From Rickettsiales bacterium (GTDB lineage Bacteria > Pseudomonadota > Alphaproteobacteria > Rickettsiales > CANDYO01), in the NCBI GenBank assembly GCA_025210695.1, contig JAOARE010000043.1, positions 1-63,552 of the forward strand: a DNA stretch of 63,552 bases, given 5' to 3'. The notes under the pieces are model-generated. The model saw only the letters and a list, made by a program, of their open reading frames with translations. It had not been told where the DNA came from and searched no databases. How positions within the stretch are numbered: the first letter of the stretch is position 1; the number at the start of each line of letters is the position of its first letter. This document shows, piece by piece, positions 9,729 to 19,342 of the stretch. A program made the translations under genes and the position numbers.

Positions 9729-9914
9729 ATAATCTGGGAAATTGAAATTTATTAGATTGAACCACCTTTGTCAAGCTTTATTCATTACAATTCTTAATAA
9801 GATTGCAAGGCAATTTTCCTTAGTTATTGTTGAACAAGAAGAATTTAACTAGATATCCAAACAAAACTCAACTATTATTTAATAATATAATAAATAATAA
9901 AACTAATTATTGCC

Positions 9915-10841
9915 ATGAAAGATGAGAATATTAATACTAGATTCATAAAATTAGCACAAGACCCTAGTTCAATGAAAAAATCTATAAAAGAAGAGGTCCA
10001 AAACATGGACACCGATAGACTCAACATTGCTAGAGAGGCGGCAACAAAATTCTTAAAATTTACAAAAGAAGACCTCGAACTTATAAAAGAGGGAGCAACA
10101 TGTCTTGCAAAAACCACTAGAAACTTATTTAAAGAATTACGACGAAACAAATCAAATTTGTTATATGCAATAGAAAAAACAAACATAGATGATTTATTTA
10201 AGAGTATACAAAAACTAAAAGAAGCTGGAGTTTTTGAAAAACTAGAACAAATGACCCCTAGTGTTAGAAGAGACAAAAAAGAACACAAAGAATTCCAAGA
10301 ATTAATAAACAATATAACTTCTCCAGAAACTCCTGAAGGTTTAAAGGCATCCTTGAAGGATCACTTAAGCAAAGACCCTAACTCATTAGAGAACCTTAAC
10401 TCAGAACTAAAAACATTTCTTAAAAAGGAAAATAGGAAAGTAGTAAAAATATTTACAAATCGTAAATTAATCGGCGCTGCTTTTGAAGCAATTAATAGTA
10501 GAGCAGGAAAGAATTTTGTTAAAGTATTAGCAGATAAAAGATCTTCTAAAAATAAGATAGCAAGAGCTTATGCACGCCTAGCTTTCACTGCTGTAAGAAA
10601 ATATTTCCTCCACACAAAGAAACTTGTTGAAGCAGCTGTAATCCTAGATAGAGTACAAAAAGAGGATTATAAAAGAAAACTAAATGACCCTAAAATCCGA
10701 GCACAAGAAATGATAAATATTTTTAACAAATCACCTCATAATGAGCTTGAAAGATTAATTAATAATCACAACCTTGGTAGAGGTGCACCACCCAGAATAA
10801 AACATAATGTAAACATCCAACTTAATGGTAGAGGAAGATGA
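9915..10841 (+). CDS. Orphan helical protein, 308 residues
   Basis: No family is recognised. The protein is soluble-looking, highly charged and predicted helical almost throughout, with Lys/Glu-rich amphipathic stretches and no signal peptide or membrane helix. The last 25 residues change character: RGAPPRIKHNVNIQLNGRGR is basic and disordered-looking, the kind of tail seen in some type IV secretion substrates (inference only). The ATG at 9915 lacks a clear ribosome-binding site. The gene ends 1 base before the stop of convergent dacB. The AT-biased codon use matches its neighbours. Confidence 0.7.
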   Translation: MKDENINTRFIKLAQDPSSMKKSIKEEVQNMDTDRLNIAREAATKFLKFTKEDLELIKEGATCLAKTTRNLFKELRRNKSNLLYAIEKTNIDDLFKSIQKLKEAGVFEKLEQMTPSVRRDKKEHKEFQELINNITSPETPEGLKASLKDHLSKDPNSLENLNSELKTFLKKENRKVVKIFTNRKLIGAAFEAINSRAGKNFVKVLADKRSSKNKIARAYARLAFTAVRKYFLHTKKLVEAAVILDRVQKEDYKRKLNDPKIRAQEMINIFNKSPHNELERLINNHNLGRGAPPRIKHNVNIQLNGRGR

Positions 10842-10842
10842 A

Positions 10843-12222
10843 TTAGTTAGAATCAATTGAATATAAAATTTCTTCCATAATTTTATCACCTCTTTTTCTA
10901 TCAGTAGAACCATTAATCATTATAGAAAACACCAATATCTGGCCATTATCTTTTTCTAGATATCCAGCTAAAGCTGTTACTCCTCCCATATATCCTGTCT
11001 TCGCTCTAATCTTTCCAATTAAAGCTGGAGTATCAATAAATCTTTCCTTTAAAGAACCATCAAGCCCAGATATAGCCAGAGATTCATAAAAATATGGCCA
11101 AACTTTTTTGTTTCTATGGGCCTTAACAAATAAATCCACCAAATGATTAGAAGATATTAGGTTATACCTCGAACCTCCTGAACCATCTTTTATAACTATT
11201 TCTTTGTTATCAGTTAATTTGGATATTGCCTTAGTAGCATTAGAAAAATTACCTTGAGTGTTATAATATTTAGCCCCTATAGTTTTTGCAATATTATCAG
11301 TATATACATTATTAGAATCTTTCATAACTGTCTTTAAAAGTTCTGACATATTAACTGATGTATCTTCTAAAACTGGCTTATATTTAGAAGGAGTAATTTT
11401 AAAAACAATTCCTCCCTTAACTATAATATTTTGATCTTTTACACCTTGCTTTATCATTCTTTTTATCATTAAACGGGGATCCTGATAAGCTATCCTTAAA
11501 GGAATATATTCTGATCCATAATCTATACAACCAGTGAGATCATAACTATTATCTGGATGCACAAATAATTCGGGACTACAACTTCTATCCTTTTTCGTTA
11601 CAATCTTATTATTTACAGTTTTGGCAAATGATGAACCGGTTAACTTAGCAATTCCATCAATATTCTTGGAAGGAGAAAGATTAAGAAAAAAACAATTACC
11701 ATTGATAGTAATAGCACTTGTAGGAGCTGCAAAACAAAACTTACTGTCATCCCAAGGCCAACCTTCTGCCTGGTATTCTTGGTCAAATATATAATCATCT
11801 ATTATTAGATTGCCCTGTATAACTTTAATATTATGCTTCTTCAATCCATCCATTAACTTAAAAAACTCTTTTTTTGTAAGACTAGGATCACCTAAAAACC
11901 TAATATATAAATCATCAGATAATACCCCTTTAGAGTCTACTTTAGATTTATCAAATAAAATTTGAGTACTATACTTAAATTCGGGGCCTAAATATTCTAA
12001 GGCTGCATAAGAAGTAAATGATTTTGTAGTACTAGCAGGAATCATTAAACGATCAGGACTTATAGAATATATTTCTTCCTCTGTTTGCAGATCTTTTATT
12101 TGCATAGTAAGACTTATCTTACGAATAAAATCTTTATTTTTCTCTAAAACTTTATCTATCTTACTTTCTGCCTGAGAAAAAAAGGGCAATAAAATAAAAA
12201 TATATTTTAATATTCTTATCAT
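10843..12222 (-). CDS. dacB: D-alanyl-D-alanine carboxypeptidase/endopeptidase (PBP4 family)
   Basis: The 459-residue protein has a signal peptide (about 1-18) and the three penicillin-binding motifs of class C PBPs: STTK at 64-67 with the nucleophile Ser64, SNN in KDSNNVYTDN, and KTG in RAKTGYMGGV near the C-terminus. The large insert between the first two motifs is typical of DacB. It trims or cleaves peptidoglycan crosslinks in the periplasm. Its presence implies a peptidoglycan layer. It is the last gene of the radA-led operon and overlaps yqgE by 4 bases. Confidence 0.93.
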   Translation of the reverse strand: MIRILKYIFILLPFFSQAESKIDKVLEKNKDFIRKISLTMQIKDLQTEEEIYSISPDRLMIPASTTKSFTSYAALEYLGPEFKYSTQILFDKSKVDSKGVLSDDLYIRFLGDPSLTKKEFFKLMDGLKKHNIKVIQGNLIIDDYIFDQEYQAEGWPWDDSKFCFAAPTSAITINGNCFFLNLSPSKNIDGIAKLTGSSFAKTVNNKIVTKKDRSCSPELFVHPDNSYDLTGCIDYGSEYIPLRIAYQDPRLMIKRMIKQGVKDQNIIVKGGIVFKITPSKYKPVLEDTSVNMSELLKTVMKDSNNVYTDNIAKTIGAKYYNTQGNFSNATKAISKLTDNKEIVIKDGSGGSRYNLISSNHLVDLFVKAHRNKKVWPYFYESLAISGLDGSLKERFIDTPALIGKIRAKTGYMGGVTALAGYLEKDNGQILVFSIMINGSTDRKRGDKIMEEILYSIDSN

Positions 12223-12839
12223 GCATTTCCCGCTAAATTACTATAATTACTCAGAGTTATTCCTGTCATCCCTAGAGCCTTACTCCATCTAGAATGATAT
12301 TCCTCCAGGAAAACTAGTTCATAAATCTCTCTTTTACTAAGATTATTTACTGGCAAAAGCCAATCATCTCGTTTTATTTCAGCTAATAACTGGTTAGGAG
12401 CCCAAGAAGTATGTCCTAAAACAAACATGTTATGAAGGGGCCCCACACCCGATACAATATCTTGAAAAACTTCTGTATCAATATTAATTAGAATTTCTTC
12501 ATCCCCACATTTCAAAGAGTTTTTATTATAGTCAGAGCTATGTAACAAAATTCCCTTCTCTTGTTCCACAGGACCTCCAAAATACACGGGCAAACTACCA
12601 ATAATTTTATGATCTTGGTTTTCTAAATTAAGAACCTTTGTTATGGTTTGGCTATCTACTTTATTTAAAACCTTATTAATAATAACTCCAGAAGTGCCTG
12701 TGTGATCATGCGAAACAATGTAAATAACCGACTTACTAAATATTATTCCAGTATCCGCATAAGGACTACTAATGATGATATCACCTGGTTCAATTATTTG
12801 ATATTCTGACAATTTTATGCTCCTTAAAAAACATCTCAC
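12219..12839 (-). CDS. yqgE: YqgE/AlgH family protein (DUF179)
   Basis: This 206-residue protein has the YqgE signatures: the N-terminal GDIIISSPYADTG, a HDHTGTSGVIINKVLN segment, YFGGPVEQEKGILLHSSDY, and the C-terminal VLGHTSWAPNQLLAEI. The fold is known but the biochemical role is not settled. It overlaps the M48 peptidase gene and dacB by 4 bases each, so translation is probably coupled across this cluster. Confidence 0.92.
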   Translation of the reverse strand: MRCFLRSIKLSEYQIIEPGDIIISSPYADTGIIFSKSVIYIVSHDHTGTSGVIINKVLNKVDSQTITKVLNLENQDHKIIGSLPVYFGGPVEQEKGILLHSSDYNKNSLKCGDEEILINIDTEVFQDIVSGVGPLHNMFVLGHTSWAPNQLLAEIKRDDWLLPVNNLSKREIYELVFLEEYHSRWSKALGMTGITLSNYSNLAGNA

Positions 12840-14158
12840 TGTATATTCTTTGTATATTCAATAATATCACTAGCTCTTATATATTCTCTACTTGTTGGAG
12901 AGCTCATTTTAATTACCTTATTAGCTAGAGTCTGACTTTTTTGGTAAGCTCCCTGATAAAAATAATAATCTGCTAAAGCAGATATTGCTTTTGTTTTATC
13001 TCCTAACTCTCCATATGCTCTAGAAAGCATAAAATGAGCTGCTAAATCTCTTGGTTTATCTATAAGCACCTGCTTTAACAACTTGGTTGAAGAATTTAGC
13101 AACTGATAATCTTTAGGCCCCTTAGCTAAGTTTATTTTAGCTGTCGCTGTTTCTATTCTTATCAAGTTATCGTTTGGTAGAGCATTTAATGCTTTCTGAT
13201 AATATTTAACAGCATCATCGAATTTGCCATTTTCAAAATAAAATTGCCCCTTCAATTCCCAAAGGTATGGATCATTAGGCTCTAATTTAATAACTTGATC
13301 TAATAAATTAATAGCTTCTTTAAATTTTCCTAAACGAAAATACCCGATAGATAAACCATATTTATTATGCTTATATTTGTTTATCACTTCACTAGGGCTA
13401 GATAAAAAAGCATTCAGCTTAACTGCCATACGTTTAAACTTAAACCTTATATCAGGAGTAATATTATCTCCAAACTTACCTAGTTTTGATTTAATTGAGT
13501 TGTTAATACTAGCTATTCTATCATTATTCAAAGGATGCGTTCTAGCATACGGATCAGGGCTAATAGATCTTTCTCTTTGGTTCATATATTGAAAAAACTC
13601 AATTAAACCCTCACCATTATTATGAGTCTTATAAAGAAGATCTATAGCTATTTTATCTGCTTCTGTTTCATGTTCACGTGAATAAGAAAGCATCCCTCTC
13701 TCCGCAGCCTGCATAGTACCCAAACTCATAGTGGTTCCTGCCTCAGGAGCACCAGCAAGTGCCAAAGCTAAACCTAGTGCAGCTCCACCCATAGCAATTT
13801 TAGACATATTTTCATAATCACCACGCATCCTAACAAGATGACCAGCGTAGATATGAGCTATCTCATGCGCCATTACTCCATAAAGTACATTCGGGTCATA
13901 AGCAAACTTAATAATTAAGCCAGAATTAATAAACATTTCTGTGCCATTAGTAACAAAAGCATTAAGTGTTGGATCCGCAACGATATGAATATTAATCTTT
14001 TTTGGGTTTAATTTAGCAGCTCTAACTAATGGCTCCATAAAAGACTTAAGATTATTTTCTATCTCTGCATCACTTATTATTTGTATATTATTATTGCCTG
14101 CAAACGCAAAACTAGAAAAGAATAATACTATTGATAATAAAAAATTCCTTACCACCAA
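12836..14158 (-). CDS. M48 family metalloprotease with TPR repeats (BepA-like)
   Basis: The 440-residue protein starts with a signal peptide (about 1-20). The zinc-binding HEIAH motif is at 98-102, with the third ligand region in SREHETEADKIA. The C-terminal half holds tetratricopeptide repeats, including LEPNDPYLWELKGQFYFENG and a following DDAVKYYQKALNALPND unit. Proteins with this layout act in outer-membrane protein quality control in the periplasm. It overlaps ubiA by 10 bases and yqgE by 4. BepA is the closest functional model, but the precise orthology cannot be shown here. Confidence 0.92.
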   Translation of the reverse strand: MVVRNFLLSIVLFFSSFAFAGNNNIQIISDAEIENNLKSFMEPLVRAAKLNPKKINIHIVADPTLNAFVTNGTEMFINSGLIIKFAYDPNVLYGVMAHEIAHIYAGHLVRMRGDYENMSKIAMGGAALGLALALAGAPEAGTTMSLGTMQAAERGMLSYSREHETEADKIAIDLLYKTHNNGEGLIEFFQYMNQRERSISPDPYARTHPLNNDRIASINNSIKSKLGKFGDNITPDIRFKFKRMAVKLNAFLSSPSEVINKYKHNKYGLSIGYFRLGKFKEAINLLDQVIKLEPNDPYLWELKGQFYFENGKFDDAVKYYQKALNALPNDNLIRIETATAKINLAKGPKDYQLLNSSTKLLKQVLIDKPRDLAAHFMLSRAYGELGDKTKAISALADYYFYQGAYQKSQTLANKVIKMSSPTSREYIRASDIIEYTKNIQ

Positions 14159-15024
14159 TTAACTCCAATTGTCGTAGAAGCAAGAAATATTAAGCCACCT
14201 ACAATAACATTGATCTTAAACCTTCTAGCACAATTTTCTCTATCGTCAACATCAATAGTATTAACTTGCCAAAATAAAAGTATAACAGGAAAAGTCATAA
14301 ACACATAAAAATACGTTTTTACACCTAATATTCCAAAAGCAAATATAGCTAAAGTTATAAAAATGGTATAAAAGAAATTCAAATACTTAGTTGTTTTCTT
14401 TCCTAACTTGATAGCACTAGACTTAAGACCAAGTTTTAAGTCATCATCTTTATCTTGATGTGCATAAATAGTATCGTATCCTAATGTCCAAAAAATAAAT
14501 CCTATATATAATAAAACAGCAGAGAAACTAATACTTTCCTTCACAGAAGCCCAAGCCATTAGAACGCCTAAATTAAAAGTGATCCCCAAACATAACTGAG
14601 GCCAATAAGTAAATCTTTTACAAAAAGGATATAATGCAATTAATGGAACTGATAAAAAACCAATCATTACAGCAAGACCATTTAAAAATAACAAAAGCAC
14701 TAAAGCTAAAGTCAATAAAGCAGCTAATAGTTTTATAGCGTTCTTGGAGCTAATTGTACCACTAGTTATAGGTCTATTTTTAGTCCTTAACACTTCTCTA
14801 TCAAAATTACGATCAACAAGATCATTAAAAATACATCCCGCAGAACGCATAATAATACTACCAACAACAAAAATAATAATTAATTCTGGATAGTTATTAA
14901 TGTGACCGTCTGTAGCTAAGCTTAAACTAATCAAGCAAGGCCATAAAAGCAATAGAATACCAACAGGTTGATGCAATCTCATCAATTCTAAATATGGTTT
15001 AATCGTCCTTATTGATTTTAACAT
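14149..15024 (-). CDS. ubiA: 4-hydroxybenzoate polyprenyltransferase UbiA
   Basis: This 291-residue membrane protein carries both Asp-rich prenyl-diphosphate motifs of the family, NDLVDRNFD and DTIYAHQDKDDD, and about eight hydrophobic helices. The N-terminal LMRLHQPVGILLLLWPCL is characteristic of bacterial UbiA. It attaches the polyprenyl chain to 4-hydroxybenzoate in ubiquinone synthesis, consistent with the respiratory genes elsewhere in the window. Overlap with the upstream sulfatase-like gene is 26 bases. Confidence 0.95.
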   Translation of the reverse strand: MLKSIRTIKPYLELMRLHQPVGILLLLWPCLISLSLATDGHINNYPELIIIFVVGSIIMRSAGCIFNDLVDRNFDREVLRTKNRPITSGTISSKNAIKLLAALLTLALVLLLFLNGLAVMIGFLSVPLIALYPFCKRFTYWPQLCLGITFNLGVLMAWASVKESISFSAVLLYIGFIFWTLGYDTIYAHQDKDDDLKLGLKSSAIKLGKKTTKYLNFFYTIFITLAIFAFGILGVKTYFYVFMTFPVILLFWQVNTIDVDDRENCARRFKINVIVGGLIFLASTTIGVNWW

Positions 15025-16912
15025 CCTGTTTCAACATCCCATTCTGATATAAATAATAAGCAGATTGATAGTAATTTATCGCCCGATTTATTAACGCTTT
15101 ATCTGGACTAGTCGCTTCTATCCTATCATTATCTAATAATTTATAAGTGTTTTCAATCTTTCCAGGAGATAAAACAACTAATTTATTGTTTTCAATATAT
15201 CCTAACTTCTGAAAAGTAGAAATAAAAGAATTTTGATAAGTTTTACTTAAAATATCATTACCAAAAAACCTACTATCATATTCAATATTCAACAAAGCTA
15301 AAATAGTTGGAGCAATATCAATTTGACCGGCAACTTTTGATACAACCCCAGGAGAGATTATTTTAGGCGCATAAATAAACAAGGGAATTCTATACTTCTC
15401 TGGAGGAAGAGCCGTTTTTCCAGCACTCCCGGCACAATGATCAGCAACAACCACAAATATAGTACTATCAAACCAAGGCTTGCCTTTGGCAATCTTAAAA
15501 AATTCTCCTAATGCATAATCTGTGTATTTAACTCCACCATGCCTACCAGTTTTAGATGGTATATCAATTTTTCCTTCAGGATAAGTATAAGGGCGATGAT
15601 TTGAAGTGGTCATAACAAGTGAGAAAAACTTCTCCTTATTTAAATATGATTGGTCCGCTTGTTTTATAACTTGTAAATAAAGGTCCTCATCCGAGATTCC
15701 CCAAATATTCTCAAAACTAATTTCCTCTGAAGGAATATTACTTCTATCCCAAATCTTAAAACCATTCTTAGAAAAAAATTGGTTCATATTATCAAAATAT
15801 CCATATCCCCCATAAATAAATTTAAGTGCATAATTTTCTTTATTTAGCACAGTTGCTATAGAAAATAAATTCTCATTATTAGGACGTCTAACCATAGACT
15901 GCCCAGGCATAGGAGGTATGGATAAAGTAATTGCTTCCAACCCTCTAATTGTCCTAGTACCAGTAGCATAGAAACGATCAAAATAAAGAGACTTTTCTAT
16001 CAAGTCATTTATAACTGGGGTGATAGACTTATCATTAACTAAGTTAGTTAAAAATTCAGAGCTTAAGCTCTCAATAGTAATTAATACCACATTATAGTTT
16101 TTCTGTGGCCCCTTAGCTTCAATATGTCTTTCTAATAACTTAGGTTCTATAAGCTCTTGATCCTTCAAGGTAATATAATTAGATAACTCTTTAAAAGCTA
16201 AGTCTTGATCGCGAGTTGAATAGAAACTCAAATAATCTATAGAATTATTTCTAAAGGCTGAAAATAAATTATACAAACCGTTTTTACTCAATTCATTTAA
16301 GTAGTTATTCTCTTTAACATCTGTAATCTTAGGGTTATAGAAAGAAAAACTTAAAGTAACTATACAAGAAAGACTCACTAATAAAACAAGTTTTTCTCTA
16401 AAACTAAGTAGAGCTTCTAAGTCAGATCTTATTCTAGAATGAAGGTTATAATAAATAATCACTGCGCTAAAGAACAACAAAGACAATATTAATGGCACTG
16501 GATATGATTGAGTAATATTACCAATTACTTCATGCGTATAAACTAAGTAATCAACAGCTATAAAATTAAATCTAGTGCTGAACTCAAGCCAAAAAGTAAA
16601 TTCAGATATAATTAGGAATCCTAACGCTAAGACTACAAAAAAATAAAAACAATATGTAATTGATTTAAGTATCTTGCTCTTATTCTTAGGAACCAACAAA
16701 GCCAAAAAAGCTAACGGAGCTAAGATATAAAAAGCAGCCACAAGATCATTAATTACTCCCAACCCCATCACTTGCAAGAAGTCTAAAATATTAAAATCTA
16801 CCTGACCTTCATAAAGGGCAAATGATAATAAAACCAACCTACTTAATGCATTAAAAGCCAAAAATAGAATTAAAATTGTTGAATTAGCAAGGCTATTTAA
16901 AATTTTTAACAT
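14999..16912 (-). CDS. LTA synthase-like (MdoB/LtaS family) sulfatase-fold phosphotransferase
   Basis: The 637-residue protein has five N-terminal membrane helices (within about 1-190) and a C-terminal alkaline-phosphatase/sulfatase domain: NVVLITIESLSSEF holds the catalytic metal-site region, LVMTTSNHRPYTYP and FVVVADHCAGSAGK supply further metal ligands. The family moves phosphoglycerol or phosphoethanolamine groups from lipids onto envelope glycans or lipids. The substrate here is unknown; teichoic acid is unlikely in a Gram-negative cell. It lies 3 bases after radA and overlaps ubiA. Confidence 0.88.
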   Translation of the reverse strand: MLKILNSLANSTILILFLAFNALSRLVLLSFALYEGQVDFNILDFLQVMGLGVINDLVAAFYILAPLAFLALLVPKNKSKILKSITYCFYFFVVLALGFLIISEFTFWLEFSTRFNFIAVDYLVYTHEVIGNITQSYPVPLILSLLFFSAVIIYYNLHSRIRSDLEALLSFREKLVLLVSLSCIVTLSFSFYNPKITDVKENNYLNELSKNGLYNLFSAFRNNSIDYLSFYSTRDQDLAFKELSNYITLKDQELIEPKLLERHIEAKGPQKNYNVVLITIESLSSEFLTNLVNDKSITPVINDLIEKSLYFDRFYATGTRTIRGLEAITLSIPPMPGQSMVRRPNNENLFSIATVLNKENYALKFIYGGYGYFDNMNQFFSKNGFKIWDRSNIPSEEISFENIWGISDEDLYLQVIKQADQSYLNKEKFFSLVMTTSNHRPYTYPEGKIDIPSKTGRHGGVKYTDYALGEFFKIAKGKPWFDSTIFVVVADHCAGSAGKTALPPEKYRIPLFIYAPKIISPGVVSKVAGQIDIAPTILALLNIEYDSRFFGNDILSKTYQNSFISTFQKLGYIENNKLVVLSPGKIENTYKLLDNDRIEATSPDKALINRAINYYQSAYYLYQNGMLKQDVKINKDD

Positions 16913-16915
16913 ATT

Positions 16916-18277
16916 TTATTGTCTCTTTGAGTAAAAATCGGCCAATTGTTTAATGTGACCTATTTCATGCAGCTGCATTTTACTATGTTTAAACTTAGTA
17001 CCAAACGGCACTATGGCAGAAGTAAAACCCAATTTAACAGCTTCTTTTAGTCTGGTTTCAGCATGACTAACTTTACGAATCTCTCCTGACAAACCGATCT
17101 CACCAAAAATTATTGAATTATTAGGATTAGGCACATTAAGTGAAGAAGAAAGCAATGCACAAGCAACAGCAAGATCCGCTGCGGGCTCATTAATTCTAAG
17201 TCCACCAACAATATTTAGATATACTTCTTTATCATATAAGTTCAACCCATATCGAACACTAAGAACAGCAATAATCATTGATAATCTATTTAAATCCCAA
17301 CCAACTACCGATCTTCTAGGAGTTGGAATATATGACGGAGCTATAAGAGCCTGCACCTCAACCAACATTGGTCTAGTTCCTTCGATACCGGCCAAAACAC
17401 TAGAACCACTAGCTTTTCTATCTGACGGAGATAAAAACAGTTCTGAAGGGTTAAGAACTTCTTTGAGTCCTGATTCCTGCATTTCAAAAACACCAATTTC
17501 ATTGATACCACCAAAGCGATTTTTTACAGCTCTAAGTATTCTAAAATGATGTCCTCTCTCTCCTTCAAAATAAAGCACCGTATCCACCATATGCTCTAAA
17601 ACTTTTGGTCCAGCAAGTTGACCATCTTTGGTAACATGACCAACTATTAGAACAATAACACCTTTTGATTTAGCAAAATTTACCAACTCATGAGAACAAG
17701 CTTTCACCTGAGAAACTGTACCTGGAGCTGAATTAAATTCATTAGCATACATAGTTTGTATTGAATCAATCACTACCAAGTCTAATTTATCATCTTGGTT
17801 AATTAACCCTAAAACATCATGAACATTAGTGGCTGACAATAGTTTTACTGGAGACTCAGAAAGCCCTAAACGCCTGGCTCTTAACTTAATTTGTTCACTC
17901 GACTCTTCCCCTGAAACATAAGCGCAGTTTAAATTATTTTTTCCCAATTGAGAAACTAATTGCAGTAATAATGTAGATTTTCCAATACCCGGGTCGCCAC
18001 CTATTAAAATAGCTGAACCTTTTACCAAGCCTCCACCAAGAACTCTATCTAACTCAGACAACGCAGTTGGAATGCGGCTATATTCATTAACATCAGCAGA
18101 CAACGCTTGAAATGACAATTGACTATCTGGATTAGAAGCTTGAGATTTTTTGTTAAACTTATTTACGACCTCTTCTTGCAAACTGTTCCAGTCTCCACAA
18201 TCTTCACATCTACCAGCCCATTTATTATGAACTGCTCCACAGCTTTGACAAATATAACAGGTTTTAATTTTACTCAT
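16916..18277 (-). CDS. radA: DNA repair protein RadA
   Basis: The 453-residue protein has the complete RadA layout: an N-terminal C4 zinc finger (CYICQSCG with CEDCGDW), a RecA-like ATPase with Walker A GGDPGIGKST, the RadA-specific KNRFG motif, and a C-terminal Lon-protease-like domain (GGLRINEPAADLAVA). RadA is a helicase that drives branch migration in recombination. It is the first gene of the six-gene run to dacB, whose expression may thus depend on the region 18278-18440. Confidence 0.97.
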   Translation of the reverse strand: MSKIKTCYICQSCGAVHNKWAGRCEDCGDWNSLQEEVVNKFNKKSQASNPDSQLSFQALSADVNEYSRIPTALSELDRVLGGGLVKGSAILIGGDPGIGKSTLLLQLVSQLGKNNLNCAYVSGEESSEQIKLRARRLGLSESPVKLLSATNVHDVLGLINQDDKLDLVVIDSIQTMYANEFNSAPGTVSQVKACSHELVNFAKSKGVIVLIVGHVTKDGQLAGPKVLEHMVDTVLYFEGERGHHFRILRAVKNRFGGINEIGVFEMQESGLKEVLNPSELFLSPSDRKASGSSVLAGIEGTRPMLVEVQALIAPSYIPTPRRSVVGWDLNRLSMIIAVLSVRYGLNLYDKEVYLNIVGGLRINEPAADLAVACALLSSSLNVPNPNNSIIFGEIGLSGEIRKVSHAETRLKEAVKLGFTSAIVPFGTKFKHSKMQLHEIGHIKQLADFYSKRQ

Positions 18278-18406
18278 AAAATTAATTTAAATATACGCAG
18301 TATAAATTAACAAGCATTGTAGATAAATGTATAAATCTAGTCAATTGAACTTTACAAGATAGTTTAGTTAATCATATAAAATAACAACATTTATAAAAAA
18401 TTATCT

Positions 18407-18437
18407 TGACCTTTTTTATGAGTATGGTAAACATAAT
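18407..18437 (+). promoter_or_regulatory. Likely promoter of tRNA-Ser
   Basis: A TTGACC element lies about 30 bases before the tRNA and is followed by the AT-rich TAAACATAAT region in the expected -10 window. The exact -10 hexamer is ambiguous. Confidence 0.4.
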
Positions 18438-18440
18438 CTC

Positions 18441-18530
18441 GGATAGATGTCCGAGCGGTTTAAGGATCCGGTCTTGAAAACCGGCGTACGTTCACGCGTA
18501 CCGTGGGTTCGAATCCCACTCTATCCGCCA
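18441..18530 (+). tRNA. tRNA-Ser (TGA)
   Basis: This is a 90-base class II tRNA with acceptor GGATAGA, anticodon loop CTTGAAA (anticodon TGA), a long variable arm (GTACGTTCACGCGTAC), T arm GGGTTCGAATCCC and an encoded CCA end. Confidence 0.96.
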
Positions 18531-18798
18531 CTACTAACAGTTGATATACGCCTCCGCAACTTAACTATTAGCAAGCTCAACCGCCTCAACCCCGCTGAAT
18601 TGCTAAACTTTTGACTTTTCTGTTTTTGCTATAAAACCTTATTTTTCTCCTATGTTTAACTGATTCTCATCGCTATTTTAAGGCATTTTTAGTCTCCAAT
18701 CTCCAAATCAGGCAAACCTTTTTTAGAAAATGCATCTTGAAAAAACTAATTAAATGAGCTATTCTTAGGCTATAAAATAGATCAAATGAGAAAATATT
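18531..18798. other. Non-coding stretch between tRNA-Ser and the toxin-antitoxin pair
   Basis: No gene is supported here. The first 80 bases are notably richer in C than the surroundings (for example CCGCCTCAACCCCGC), which suggests imported or relic DNA. The last 60 bases hold the promoter of the antitoxin gene. Confidence 0.5.
18737..18765 (+). promoter_or_regulatory. Promoter of the stbDE pair
   Basis: TTGAAA (18737-18742) and TATTCT (18760-18765) with 17-base spacing lie 34 bases before the antitoxin ATG. Antitoxins of this family usually bind near their own promoter. Confidence 0.5.
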
Positions 18799-19047
18799 AT
18801 GAGTAGTGTTGTTCTATCAGATTTAATAGCTAGTGTATCAGAATTAAAAAAACATCCCATGCAGGTGGTTAGTCAAGCACAAGGTAAACCGCTTGCTATT
18901 CTTAATCGAAATAAGCCTGCGTTTTACTGTATTTCTCCAGCGATGTTTGAAGCCTTAATAGAAAAAATTGAAGATGAAGAATTGATTAGATTAATTCAAA
19001 CAAGATCGGGAGAGCAAGAAATAGAAGTTGATATAAATGACTTATAA
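18799..19047 (+). CDS. StbD-type antitoxin (Phd/YefM family)
   Basis: The 82-residue protein has the Phd/YefM-like N-terminal DNA-binding half (ASVSELKKHPMQVVSQAQGK, then PLAILNRNKPAFYCISP) and an acidic C-terminus (EQEIEVDINDL) expected to wrap the toxin. The resemblance is closest to StbD, antitoxin of the StbDE/RelBE group. It precedes the toxin gene with an 11-base overlap, the normal order and coupling for such pairs. Autoregulation of the promoter at 18737-18765 is likely by family precedent. Confidence 0.85.
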   Translation: MSSVVLSDLIASVSELKKHPMQVVSQAQGKPLAILNRNKPAFYCISPAMFEALIEKIEDEELIRLIQTRSGEQEIEVDINDL

Positions 19048-19330
19048 ACTTACATTTCTTAAAAGTGCTCTAAAAGAATGGGAAAATCTAGATCATCAAA
19101 TTAAAGCGCAATTCAAGAAAAAACTAGCAGAGCGCCTTGAAAATCCTGTAATTTCAAAAGATAAGTTGTCTGGCTTGAATGATTGTTATAAAATCAAACT
19201 TAGAAATGCTGGTTATCGATTAGTTTACAAGGTAATAAAAGATAAAATCACAGTTCAAGTCGTTGCTGTTGCTAAAAGAGATAAAAGCTTGGTGTATGAT
19301 TTAGCAAGAAAACGAATTGATAATATATAA
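19037..19330 (+). CDS. RelE/StbE family toxin
   Basis: The 97-residue protein has the RelE fold pattern: an N-terminal strand (YKLTFLKSALKEW), two basic helices (AQFKKKLAERLENP), the central KLSGLNDCYKIKLRNAGYRL and the C-terminal strand pair (ITVQVVAVAKRDKSLVY). RelE toxins cleave mRNA on the ribosome. The conserved Arg and Tyr of YRLVYKV and the final Lys/Arg-rich segment are present, so the protein could be active. Its intact state contrasts with the decayed gene directly downstream. Confidence 0.88.
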   Translation: MTYKLTFLKSALKEWENLDHQIKAQFKKKLAERLENPVISKDKLSGLNDCYKIKLRNAGYRLVYKVIKDKITVQVVAVAKRDKSLVYDLARKRIDNI

Positions 19331-19342
19331 ACAAAGAAAATA

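Noticed and set aside
9875-10312. Leftward 145-codon Ser/Phe-rich frame
   Set aside because: Antisense shadow of the 308-residue orphan; no start signals and a biased composition.
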